A stretch of 6,177 bases of DNA from assembly GCA_031289855.1 (NCBI GenBank), contig JAITOR010000029.1, forward strand, positions 1-6,177, in the 5' to 3' direction. The notes below the pieces were generated by a model. That model was not told the origin of the DNA. It made no database searches and worked only from the letters and a program-made list of their open reading frames with translations. This document shows, one piece after another, positions 1 through 6,172 of the stretch. Both the position numbers and the translations under genes were made by a program. Source of the DNA: Rickettsiales bacterium (GTDB lineage Bacteria; Pseudomonadota; Alphaproteobacteria; Rickettsiales; UBA1997). Position 1 is the first letter of the stretch, and each line of letters begins with the position of its first letter.

Positions 1-1661
1 AATAAATCTAAACAAATTTCAATATATTTTTTGGTTAAAAGTATTATTGCAATTTTACTTTTTTTATATTCCAAATCAGTCTCGGTATTTACGGGTGAAT
101 TTGCATAAAAACCACTAAATTTTTTTGCCACATTGTAAACGAATTCAGCAATATAATGTGGGGCTCGCTTTTGTTCTGCCTGCGCTATTATTGTGCCAAA
201 TTTTGTCAATTCAATTAGCAAATCTTTCTCTTCTTTTGTTTTTATGACCTTTAAATCTCCCTTTTTATCATCTAACTTTGATAAAATTGAATTAATTCTA
301 ACCAAACTATATAATATATAAGCCCCAGTTTTTCCCTCAAAGTTAGTAAATTGCTCCATGTCAAAAATATAACTGCTTTCCCTATAATTTATTAAATCAG
401 CAAATTTTAGACAAGCAATTGCTATATTTAATATAGTATCATCGTCTTTTATTGTTGATTTTTCCTTTACTGCATCTATTGTATCGTCTATTAAATCTCG
501 CAATTTCATTATATCACCACTTCTTGTTTTGAATGGTTTGCCATCTTTTCCATTGATTGTTCCATAACTCACATGTTCTGCTGTATGTTTATCATCCAAA
601 TATCCACATCTTTTGGCACTTTCAATCAATTGTTTAAAATGCAAAGATTGCCTAAAATCAACCGCATACACCGTTAAATCAGGTTTATTATTTCTTTTGT
701 GCCATCTTAATGTCGCTAAATCCGTGCTTTGATATAAATATGCACCATTGCTTTTTACGACCAATAGGGGTGGCATTCCAGTGTCTGTGATATCAATAAC
801 CTTAGCTCCCTCACTTTCAACTAAATTACCATTTGCCTCTAACTCCTTAATCATATCACCAATTTCTTCGTGATAAAAACTCTCCCCTTGTATAACATCA
901 TGTATTGTTCCAAGCGTCGCATATACATCATTTATATCAACAACAGATATATCCCAAAAATATTTCCATAATACTCTATAGGGTTTAAAACCATCTTGCA
1001 AAAGCTTTGTCGTATCTTGTACCTGTTGAAAAAATGCCTTATCCTCTTTTGCCTGAGAATTTGAGTATTGATATAAAGCCAATAAATCGGCAGGCTTCAG
1101 ATCCAAATCAGTAATTTTATCGTCATTAAAATTTTCTTGAAAACATTTTGCATGGGGAAATTTATTTCTAATTCCTTCAATAACCATACCCATATTAGTT
1201 CCCCAGTCACCCAAATGGTCATCACCAATAACTTTATCACCCATAAAAGTAAAAATTCTTTTCAAACTTTCGCCAATGATTACACTTCGTAAATGCCCTA
1301 TATGCAACTCTTTCGCCACATTTGGACTACCATAATCCATTACGATAATTCGTTTTTTGTTTGGAGATTTATATTCAAAATTTTCAGATTTTATAATATA
1401 TTCATTTTTAACCACAACATTTACAAAACCAGGTCCATCAATGGACACTTTATCAAAATATGGCAACTTCTCCAGTTCCGCAGTAATTGTTTTTGCAATT
1501 TCCTGTGGAGATTTTTTTAAAATTTTTGCCAATGGCATGGCAGAATTAGTTTGAAAATCACTTATATCAGGTCTATCGGAATATTGAAAAGTGGCAATTT
1601 TTTTTTCATAGTTCAGGTCAACAAAAATTTTTTCCAATTCAACGTTCAAAAGTTCTAACAT
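1..1661 (-). CDS. argS: Arginyl-tRNA synthetase (class I), C-terminus cut by the window edge
   Basis: This cytoplasmic enzyme charges tRNA-Arg with arginine using ATP. I translated 553 codons by hand from the ATG at 1661 and met no stop before the window edge. The order is typical of ArgS: an N-terminal tRNA-recognition domain ending near GPGFVN (residues 76-81), then the class I core with PNVAKELHIGH (HIGH at 120-123) and HLGDWGT (149-155). KPFKTRSGD (375-383) stands where other ArgS proteins have KMSK. A helical DALR anticodon-binding domain starts near GKTGAYILYS (443 on). E. coli ArgS has 577 residues. By comparison with its tail, only about ten residues are missing here. No Shine-Dalgarno sequence precedes the ATG. 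The gene is divergent from cmk. The KPFKTR form resembles E. coli and cyanobacterial ArgS rather than the KMSK form I recall for Rickettsia, which may mean transfer. Identity is very secure; the origin is inference. Confidence 0.97.
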   Translation of the reverse strand, partial: MLELLNVELEKIFVDLNYEKKIATFQYSDRPDISDFQTNSAMPLAKILKKSPQEIAKTITAELEKLPYFDKVSIDGPGFVNVVVKNEYIIKSENFEYKSPNKKRIIVMDYGSPNVAKELHIGHLRSVIIGESLKRIFTFMGDKVIGDDHLGDWGTNMGMVIEGIRNKFPHAKCFQENFNDDKITDLDLKPADLLALYQYSNSQAKEDKAFFQQVQDTTKLLQDGFKPYRVLWKYFWDISVVDINDVYATLGTIHDVIQGESFYHEEIGDMIKELEANGNLVESEGAKVIDITDTGMPPLLVVKSNGAYLYQSTDLATLRWHKRNNKPDLTVYAVDFRQSLHFKQLIESAKRCGYLDDKHTAEHVSYGTINGKDGKPFKTRSGDIMKLRDLIDDTIDAVKEKSTIKDDDTILNIAIACLKFADLINYRESSYIFDMEQFTNFEGKTGAYILYSLVRINSILSKLDDKKGDLKVIKTKEEKDLLIELTKFGTIIAQAEQKRAPHYIAEFVYNVAKKFSGFYANSPVNTETDLEYKKSKIAIILLTKKYIEICLDL

Positions 1662-1690
1662 AAATTATATAGTTTTATTGTATAATTAAT

Positions 1691-1719
1691 ATAATAATAC
1701 ATAAAAAAATATTTGCAAA
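1691..1719 (-). promoter_or_regulatory. Candidate sigma70-type promoter for argS
   Basis: On the minus strand TTTGCA (1719-1714) and TATTAT (1696-1691) are separated by 17 bp. They match the -35 and -10 consensus at 4/6 and 5/6 positions. Transcription would start near 1684, giving a leader of about 22 nt before the argS ATG. The -35 lies in the palindrome TTTGCAAA (1712-1719). The plus strand of the same palindrome offers TTGCAA (1713-1718), 16 bp from TATCCT (1735-1740), as a weaker cmk promoter. DNA this AT-rich produces such matches by chance, so this is only a candidate. Confidence 0.3.
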
Positions 1720-1759
1720 AATAATTTAAAAAAATATCCTTAAAAAAACACTTTAAAAA

Positions 1760-2383
1760 ATGAAAAAATTAATTATTGCAATAGACGGACCCGGTGCAAG
1801 TGGCAAGGGAACCTTATGTCAAAACCTTTCACGGTATTTTAATATTCCACATCTGAGCACCGGAGGGTTGTATCGCGGGACAACGAGAAAAGCAATGGAG
1901 TTGAATGTTGCTTTTGACAATGTGAAAAAACTCATTGAAATAGCAAAAAATCTAACATTAGATGATATAAATAATCCCGTAAATTTCACTGAAGAAATAG
2001 GTTCAAAAACTCCAAATGTAGCAAAACTACAAGAGGTGCGGGATGCATTATTTCAATATCAAAAGGACTTTGCCAATAACCCCAATGGTGCAATTTTGGA
2101 TGGCAGGGACATAGGAACTGTTATCTGCCCCGATGCTTCATATAAATTTTTTGTAATCGCAAGCGCAGAAGAACGAGCAAAAAGACGTTTCAAAGAAGAA
2201 ATTGAAAAAGGTTTAAATGCCAACTACGATGATATTTTGAAAAAAATACAAAAAAGAGATGAAATCGATATGAATAGATCTGCCAGTCCGTTTAAAAAGG
2301 CTGATGATGCAATTGAAATTGATACAACAACAAAGACAATACAAGAGGTTTTCGAGCATGTGAAAAAATTTATTGTGACGTAA
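1760..2383 (+). CDS. cmk: Cytidylate (CMP/dCMP) kinase
   Basis: Cmk transfers phosphate from ATP to CMP or dCMP, giving CDP or dCDP for RNA, DNA and phospholipid precursors. The 207-residue protein is slightly shorter than E. coli Cmk (227) but spans the whole fold. It has a P-loop GPGASGKGT (10-18), the NMP-binding segment STGGLYRG (33-40), the GRDIGT motif (115-120), and a lid/CMP region RDEIDMNR (166-173), where R166, D170 and R173 match E. coli R181, D185 and R188. The C-terminal DDAIEIDTT (182-190) is also typical. A TAA stop lies two codons upstream in frame, so this ATG is the first possible start. There is no Shine-Dalgarno sequence. Two CMP-pocket positions look changed: S33 where E. 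coli has Asp35, and P85 at the position of Ser101. In many bacteria cmk precedes rpsA, but here no rpsA follows. Identification is secure. Confidence 0.95.
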   Translation: MKKLIIAIDGPGASGKGTLCQNLSRYFNIPHLSTGGLYRGTTRKAMELNVAFDNVKKLIEIAKNLTLDDINNPVNFTEEIGSKTPNVAKLQEVRDALFQYQKDFANNPNGAILDGRDIGTVICPDASYKFFVIASAEERAKRRFKEEIEKGLNANYDDILKKIQKRDEIDMNRSASPFKKADDAIEIDTTTKTIQEVFEHVKKFIVT

Positions 2384-2424
2384 ATATAATATAAATTGTT
2401 AGATATGTGAAATTTATTGTGATG
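2358..2424 (+). repeat. Imperfect direct repeat copying the cmk 3' end
   Basis: The last codons of cmk (2358-2380, starting ATGTGAAA and ending TTTATTGTGACG) recur at 2405-2424 as ATGTGAAATTTATTGTGATG. The second copy lacks three A's of the poly-A run and has one late C-to-T difference. The copies start 47 bp apart and flank the cmk stop. In the cmk frame the first copy reads HVKKFIVT and the second YVKFIVM. This looks like a short tandem duplication or slippage event, or the scar of an insertion beside cmk. No terminal inverted repeats or transposase lie between the copies. Confidence 0.6.
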
Positions 2425-2594
2425 GAATTATTGTTTGCCATTACTCACAAGCATTCGCAACTATCCGTAATCATATGGTTCAATCAATATCATATAAATG
2501 TCATAAATACCTCCCTCATTTCCAATGTTGTTCATAAATTATTTATACCACAAATAAATAATTGGGGAAGTATAAAGATGAAAATTATTTTTTA

Positions 2595-2640
2595 TTTTAT
2601 TAAGTAAATAAAAAGATAAAATAAAATTTACTTAATAAAA
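2595..2640. repeat. Perfect 15-bp inverted repeat with 16-nt loop
   Basis: The left arm TTTTATTAAGTAAAT (2595-2609) is the exact reverse complement of the right arm ATTTACTTAATAAAA (2626-2640). The loop, 2610-2625, is A-rich. The stem has only two G:C pairs, and no run of T follows on either strand, so it does not fit a standard intrinsic terminator. It marks the boundary between the 29% and 14% GC parts of the gap. It could be a weak RNA hairpin, a protein-binding palindrome or a chance AT-rich match, though a perfect 15-bp arm is longer than most chance cases. Confidence 0.7.
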
Positions 2641-2867
2641 ACGAATTACGAAAAATAAAACATATCTTCTCTTTTAGTGTCTTTTTTAATAATTCAAGAT
2701 ATATTATTTTTATTTAATAATAATATTGGTAAAAGATAAAAACATAACTTATAATAAGAATAATGATATTTCATGTTTTTTTCAAATTATGTTCCTATTT
2801 ATTTTGTTAATATTGTTTATATTATACATCATAAGTGTAAAAAGCGGAAGTACATAAAAAAAATAAA

Positions 2868-2897
2868 TTGATTTGATTATTAAAAAATAAATAGTAT
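2868..2897 (+). promoter_or_regulatory. Candidate promoter for ddl
   Basis: TTGATT (2868-2873) and TAGTAT (2892-2897) are separated by 18 bp, each matching consensus at 4/6 positions. Transcription would begin near 2904, leaving about 22 nt before the ddl ATG. The gap upstream means ddl needs its own promoter unless it reads through from cmk. The surrounding DNA is so AT-rich that alternatives exist, so confidence is low. Confidence 0.25.
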
Positions 2898-2925
2898 CAA
2901 TTAACCATTAAACTTTATTACATTT

Positions 2926-4146
2926 ATGACCGATAAAATTAATGTTGCAGTTTTCTTTGGAGGCAAGTCTTTTGAACATGATGTGAGTATTTTGACAGGA
3001 ATTGAAGTATGCAATTCATTGGATTACACAAAATACAACGTTATTCCGGTGTATTTAGATTTAAAAAATCAATTATGGACTGGGGATGCCCTAATGAGTA
3101 AAACCATATATCCATTGCAGGATTGGAGTAAAAAACTATTAAAAAAAACACAACTTCTTGTGGGTGAAGACAGGCCAACCTTACAATTTATAGAACAAGG
3201 TATGTTTTTAAAAAGCACAAAACGAACAACATTTGATGTGGCTTTTTGTGCTTTTCATGGAGAGTATGGTGAAAATGGCCCTGTGCAAGGAATGTTTGAA
3301 GTGGCCAGCATTCCATATACCGGTTGCAGAGTTTTTGCTGCTGGACTTGCTATGGATAAATCTATTGCAAAAATGCTTGCAAAAAATGTAAATGTAAATG
3401 TACTTGATGAAGTTATAATTAAAAAACCAAATGATGATTTTTTTGATATAGAAGATTTAACAAAAAATAAAAATATTAAATTCCCTTGTATCGTAAAACC
3501 CATATCATTGGGAAGTAGTGTTGGTGTAAGCAAAGCAACCAATCAAGACGAGTTAAATATATCAATTTTACAAGTATTTACATTGGGTGATAATGCTTTA
3601 ATTGAACCATTTGTGGAAAATTTAGAAGAATATAATGTATCTGTAACAAAAGTTTTTAATGGAAAAACAACGGCTTCAATCATTGAAAGACCAATCAAAA
3701 AAGATGCTGCATTTCTTGGATTTAAGGAAAAATATATGTCGAGTGGCGGAGGCACTAAAACTAATGGTATAAAAATAGGCACAAAATTCAACAATTCAAA
3801 TGATTCCGGCATGTTAAGTATGACAAGAGATTTTTCACCAAAAGAATTAAGTGAAAAGGAGAGTGAAACTTTAAAAAAATGGGCTATAAATGTATTTGAC
3901 ATTTTGAAATGTAATGGTGTGGTAAGGGTTGATTTTTTGTGTAACTCTAAAACAAAGGAGTTTTATTTTGGTGAGATAAATACAATACCAGGTTCTTTGT
4001 CTTATTATTTATGGGAAGCAAGCGAACCTTCATATACTCAAACTGATTTAACAGGAGCGTTGGTGGAAGAAGCCATTGAATTAAATAAAAAAAGAAAAGG
4101 GGAAATTATTTTAACTGGCTCAAAAATATTTAAAGAAAAAAAATAG
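2926..4146 (+). CDS. ddl: D-alanine--D-alanine ligase, long clostridial-type ATP-grasp form
   Basis: Ddl joins two D-alanines using ATP, making the dipeptide that ends the peptidoglycan stem peptide. The 406-residue product is longer than E. coli DdlB (306) and DdlA (364). Visible motifs: FGGKSFEHDVS with the catalytic-site Glu at E17; HGEYGENGPVQG (111-122; the usual HGxxGEDG with D changed to N117); YTG and MDK (131-146); VKPISLGSSVG (190-200, S197 matching DdlB Ser150); KY (269-270, matching Lys215-Tyr216); RVD (334-336) and EINTIPGSLSYYLWEA (350-365). A Gly/Ser/Asn-rich stretch (about 271-300) lengthens the omega-loop region. The KY pair argues against a VanA-like D-lactate ligase, where Tyr216 is replaced. 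The INTIPGSLxYYLWE signature is one I associate with Clostridia-like ligases, not with the short alphaproteobacterial DdlB, and ddl here is not in a cell-division cluster. No Shine-Dalgarno precedes the ATG; the nearest upstream in-frame stop is at 2902. Exact substrate is inferred. Confidence 0.92.
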   Translation: MTDKINVAVFFGGKSFEHDVSILTGIEVCNSLDYTKYNVIPVYLDLKNQLWTGDALMSKTIYPLQDWSKKLLKKTQLLVGEDRPTLQFIEQGMFLKSTKRTTFDVAFCAFHGEYGENGPVQGMFEVASIPYTGCRVFAAGLAMDKSIAKMLAKNVNVNVLDEVIIKKPNDDFFDIEDLTKNKNIKFPCIVKPISLGSSVGVSKATNQDELNISILQVFTLGDNALIEPFVENLEEYNVSVTKVFNGKTTASIIERPIKKDAAFLGFKEKYMSSGGGTKTNGIKIGTKFNNSNDSGMLSMTRDFSPKELSEKESETLKKWAINVFDILKCNGVVRVDFLCNSKTKEFYFGEINTIPGSLSYYLWEASEPSYTQTDLTGALVEEAIELNKKRKGEIILTGSKIFKEKK

Positions 4147-4213
4147 CCCTCATCACTTAATTGCGATTTGGTTGCATACAAAAAATACAAAGTTGATTTT
4201 AATATTTATAATA
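4147..4213. other. Convergent spacer between ddl and htpG, no clear terminator
   Basis: The 67 bp between the two stop codons contain no GC-rich hairpin followed by T's on either strand. AATATTTATAATATT (4200-4214) can form only a very weak AT stem. Transcription from the two sides must end by Rho, by weak structures or by overlap of the messages. Confidence 0.5.
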
Positions 4214-6118
4214 TTATTTTTCCAACAACTTATTTAACTTCCTTATAAATTCACCAGGATTTGCCACAGGTTCTCCTTCCAATACACAGGCTTCACCAAA
4301 TAATATTTCCACAATTTCTTTTGCCTCCTCCTCATTTGCAAGTTCATTATTCAACCTTTGTATAATTGAATGTTTCACATTTATTTCAAGATTTTTTTGC
4401 ATACTCTTTGGTATTTGATTTTGGTCCAACAAATATCGTTCAAGTCTTATGTCCATCGCATCTTTATCAGCTGTTAAACACACAGGACTTGATGTAAGTT
4501 TTTTTGATATTTTAACATCCTTAATTTTGTCCTTCAAAGTATCTTTTATAAACACAATTAATCCTTCGTAATCATTGTTTGTTATATTTTTTAATTTTTC
4601 TTCCTCTTTTTTTTCATCATCAAATTTGATTTCCTTTTCTGGCTCCGCAGTATTCAATTCTTTTTCTCCATTTATATCCTCCAAATCAATTTCTCCTTTT
4701 GTGATTGATTTAAAATCTTTACTTTTGAAATTTGATTGCACGGTAACCCAAAAATTATCAACTATATCCGTTAAATACAAAATTTCAATATCTTTTTCTT
4801 TAAACCCTTCTATTTGCGGAGAATTATCAAGTGCATTTATATTGTCACCCGTTATATAAAATATATTGTTTTGATTTGGTTTCATCCGTTCAATATACTC
4901 CTTTAAAGTTGTCATTTTATCTATACTTTTGCTTGAATGAAATTTACATATATTGAATATTTCCTCACTATACACGGTTCCTTCACATAAACCTTCCTTT
5001 ACCACGGGTCCAAAATTTTCCCAAAAACCAGCATAATCATCATCATGCACTTTTTTTTCAAGTTCACTTAAAATTCTCTTTGTGAGTGATTTTTTTATTT
5101 TTTCAACCATATTATTATATTGCAAACTCTCTCTATTGATATTTAGAGGCAAATCTTCACTATCCACAACACCTCTAACAAATCGCAAGAATGAAGGTAA
5201 AATTTGCACTCCGGTATCAGTGATAAATACTTTTTTTACATACAATTTAATTTTTGTTTCCCTATCTGGCAAATATAAATCCATAGGCTTTTTATTTGGG
5301 ACAAATACAAGATTTATAAATTCAATTACACCTTCCGCCTTGTTATGTAGGGTCAAATATGGTTCACCAGGCAAATGTGATGTATGGGTATAAAATTCCT
5401 GATATTGCTCCAATGTAATGTCTGCCTTATTTCTCGTCCATAAAGCTGACGCAGAATTCATGGTTTTATATTCCCCCGTATCCATTTTTAATTCCACTGG
5501 CACACTTATATGGTCGGAATAAAGTTTAATTATATTTCCAAGATATATTTTATCTAAAAATTCATCTTGTTCTTTTTTTAAATATAAAATAATCGTAGTA
5601 CCTCTCAAATGTTCCTCTTTTACCTCTTGAATTGTGTATTTTCCTTCACCTTCCGATTCCCATAAATACGATTTTTTAGCTCCCGCTTTTTTTGATATAA
5701 CACCAACTTTATCTGCAATCATAAATGATGAGTAAAAACCTACACCAAATTGTCCTATAAGTTGCATATTTTTTGTATCATCATTACTAAGATTTTTTAA
5801 AAATGCTTCTGTTCCTGATTTTGCGATGGTTCCAAGTTGTGAAATAAGTTCTTTTTTATCCATGCCAATTCCATTGTCAATGATGGATAATGTTCTTTTT
5901 TCCTTGTCTATTTCGATTTTTATTTTCAATTCCTTATCATTTTCCCACAAAGTATCATCTTGTGTGGCCTTATATCTTATTTTATCACAAGCATCACTGG
6001 CGTTTGAAATCAACTCACGAATAGCCACATCCTTGTTTGTATATAGAGAATGTATCATTAGTTTAAGTATTTTTTTAATTTCAACCCCAAATTCATAATT
6101 TTCTGTTTTTTCTGTCAT
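4214..6118 (-). CDS. htpG: Molecular chaperone HtpG (bacterial Hsp90)
   Basis: HtpG is the cytosolic Hsp90 homologue, an ATP-driven homodimer that helps client proteins fold, especially under heat stress. The 634-residue protein is full length (E. coli 624). The N-terminal GHKL ATPase domain has RELISNASDACDK (34-46, catalytic E35 and Mg-binding N39), DNGIGM (81-86), GTIAKSG (96-102) and IGQFGVGFYSSF (121-132). The middle domain contains VVDSEDLPLNINRESLQ (317-333), where R329 is the conserved ATP-sensing arginine. An acidic, lysine-rich stretch (about 475-515) leads into the C-terminal dimerisation domain with KKLTSSPVCL and GEACVLEGEPVANPG. These C-terminal motifs resemble Rickettsia HtpG as I remember it. 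No Shine-Dalgarno sequence precedes the ATG. The gene is monocistronic as far as seen, converges on ddl, and has a possible heat-shock promoter upstream. No missing key residues were noticed. Confidence 0.98.
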   Translation of the reverse strand: MTEKTENYEFGVEIKKILKLMIHSLYTNKDVAIRELISNASDACDKIRYKATQDDTLWENDKELKIKIEIDKEKRTLSIIDNGIGMDKKELISQLGTIAKSGTEAFLKNLSNDDTKNMQLIGQFGVGFYSSFMIADKVGVISKKAGAKKSYLWESEGEGKYTIQEVKEEHLRGTTIILYLKKEQDEFLDKIYLGNIIKLYSDHISVPVELKMDTGEYKTMNSASALWTRNKADITLEQYQEFYTHTSHLPGEPYLTLHNKAEGVIEFINLVFVPNKKPMDLYLPDRETKIKLYVKKVFITDTGVQILPSFLRFVRGVVDSEDLPLNINRESLQYNNMVEKIKKSLTKRILSELEKKVHDDDYAGFWENFGPVVKEGLCEGTVYSEEIFNICKFHSSKSIDKMTTLKEYIERMKPNQNNIFYITGDNINALDNSPQIEGFKEKDIEILYLTDIVDNFWVTVQSNFKSKDFKSITKGEIDLEDINGEKELNTAEPEKEIKFDDEKKEEEKLKNITNNDYEGLIVFIKDTLKDKIKDVKISKKLTSSPVCLTADKDAMDIRLERYLLDQNQIPKSMQKNLEINVKHSIIQRLNNELANEEEAKEIVEILFGEACVLEGEPVANPGEFIRKLNKLLEK

Positions 6119-6141
6119 ACAAATAAATTTTATTACTGATT

Positions 6142-6172
6142 AATATATAGTGCAAATATAAAAAATAACAAG
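6142..6172 (-). promoter_or_regulatory. Candidate htpG promoter, possibly RpoH (heat-shock) type
   Basis: Reading the minus strand, CTTGTT (6172-6167) is followed after 16 bp by CTATAT (6150-6145). The CTTG start and the CTATAT -10 resemble what I recall of alphaproteobacterial RpoH promoters, which fits htpG as a classic heat-shock gene. The same DNA also gives a sigma70 reading: TTGTTA (6171-6166), 18 bp, TATATT (6147-6142). Either predicts a start near 6135-6139 and a leader of about 20 nt. The match is by eye in AT-rich DNA. Confidence 0.4.

Larger units (their letters stand above)
2384..2925. other. 542-bp gap between cmk and ddl with no convincing gene
   Basis: No frame here reads like a known protein on either strand, and I found no tRNA arms or known structured RNA. 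The gap has two parts. Bases 2401-2580 are 52/180 G+C (29%). They hold only short frames: a GTG-started 66-codon plus-strand frame (2407-2607) and a 24-codon minus-strand frame (2535-2461), which after one TAG stays open about ten codons more. Bases 2581-2925 are 49/345 G+C (14%), typical of non-coding DNA in an AT-rich genome, apart from a small G-rich spot at 2844-2850. The left part may be the remains of a decayed gene or a small RNA gene. The right part should contain the ddl promoter. Confidence 0.6.

Noticed and set aside
1293..1554. Plus-strand open frames opposite argS
   Set aside because: They lie fully antisense to the well-supported argS catalytic domain and translate to Phe/Ile-rich sequence typical of shadows of AT-rich genes.
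1664..1669. Perfect TATAAT on the minus strand just before argS
   Set aside because: It ends 3 nt from the ATG, so transcription would begin inside the gene after the start codon.
2407..2607. 66-codon plus-strand frame starting with GTG after cmk
   Set aside because: It starts within the copied cmk tail, has no ribosome binding site, ends in a run of hydrophobic AT-codons running into the hairpin, and resembles no family I know.
2595..2640. Inverted repeat as an intrinsic terminator
   Set aside because: The stem is almost all A:T and no T-tract follows on either strand.
2384..2925. tRNA, CRISPR array or insertion sequence in the long gap
   Set aside because: I saw no T-arm-like GGTTCAAATCC with matching acceptor stem, no regularly spaced repeats and no transposase fragment that I could recognise.
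3255..3902. Two minus-strand open frames opposite ddl
   Set aside because: They are antisense shadows. The plus strand carries all ATP-grasp motifs and the minus frames have none.
4575..6098. Three plus-strand open frames opposite htpG
   Set aside because: They are Ser/Phe-rich antisense shadows of a fully conserved HtpG coding sequence.
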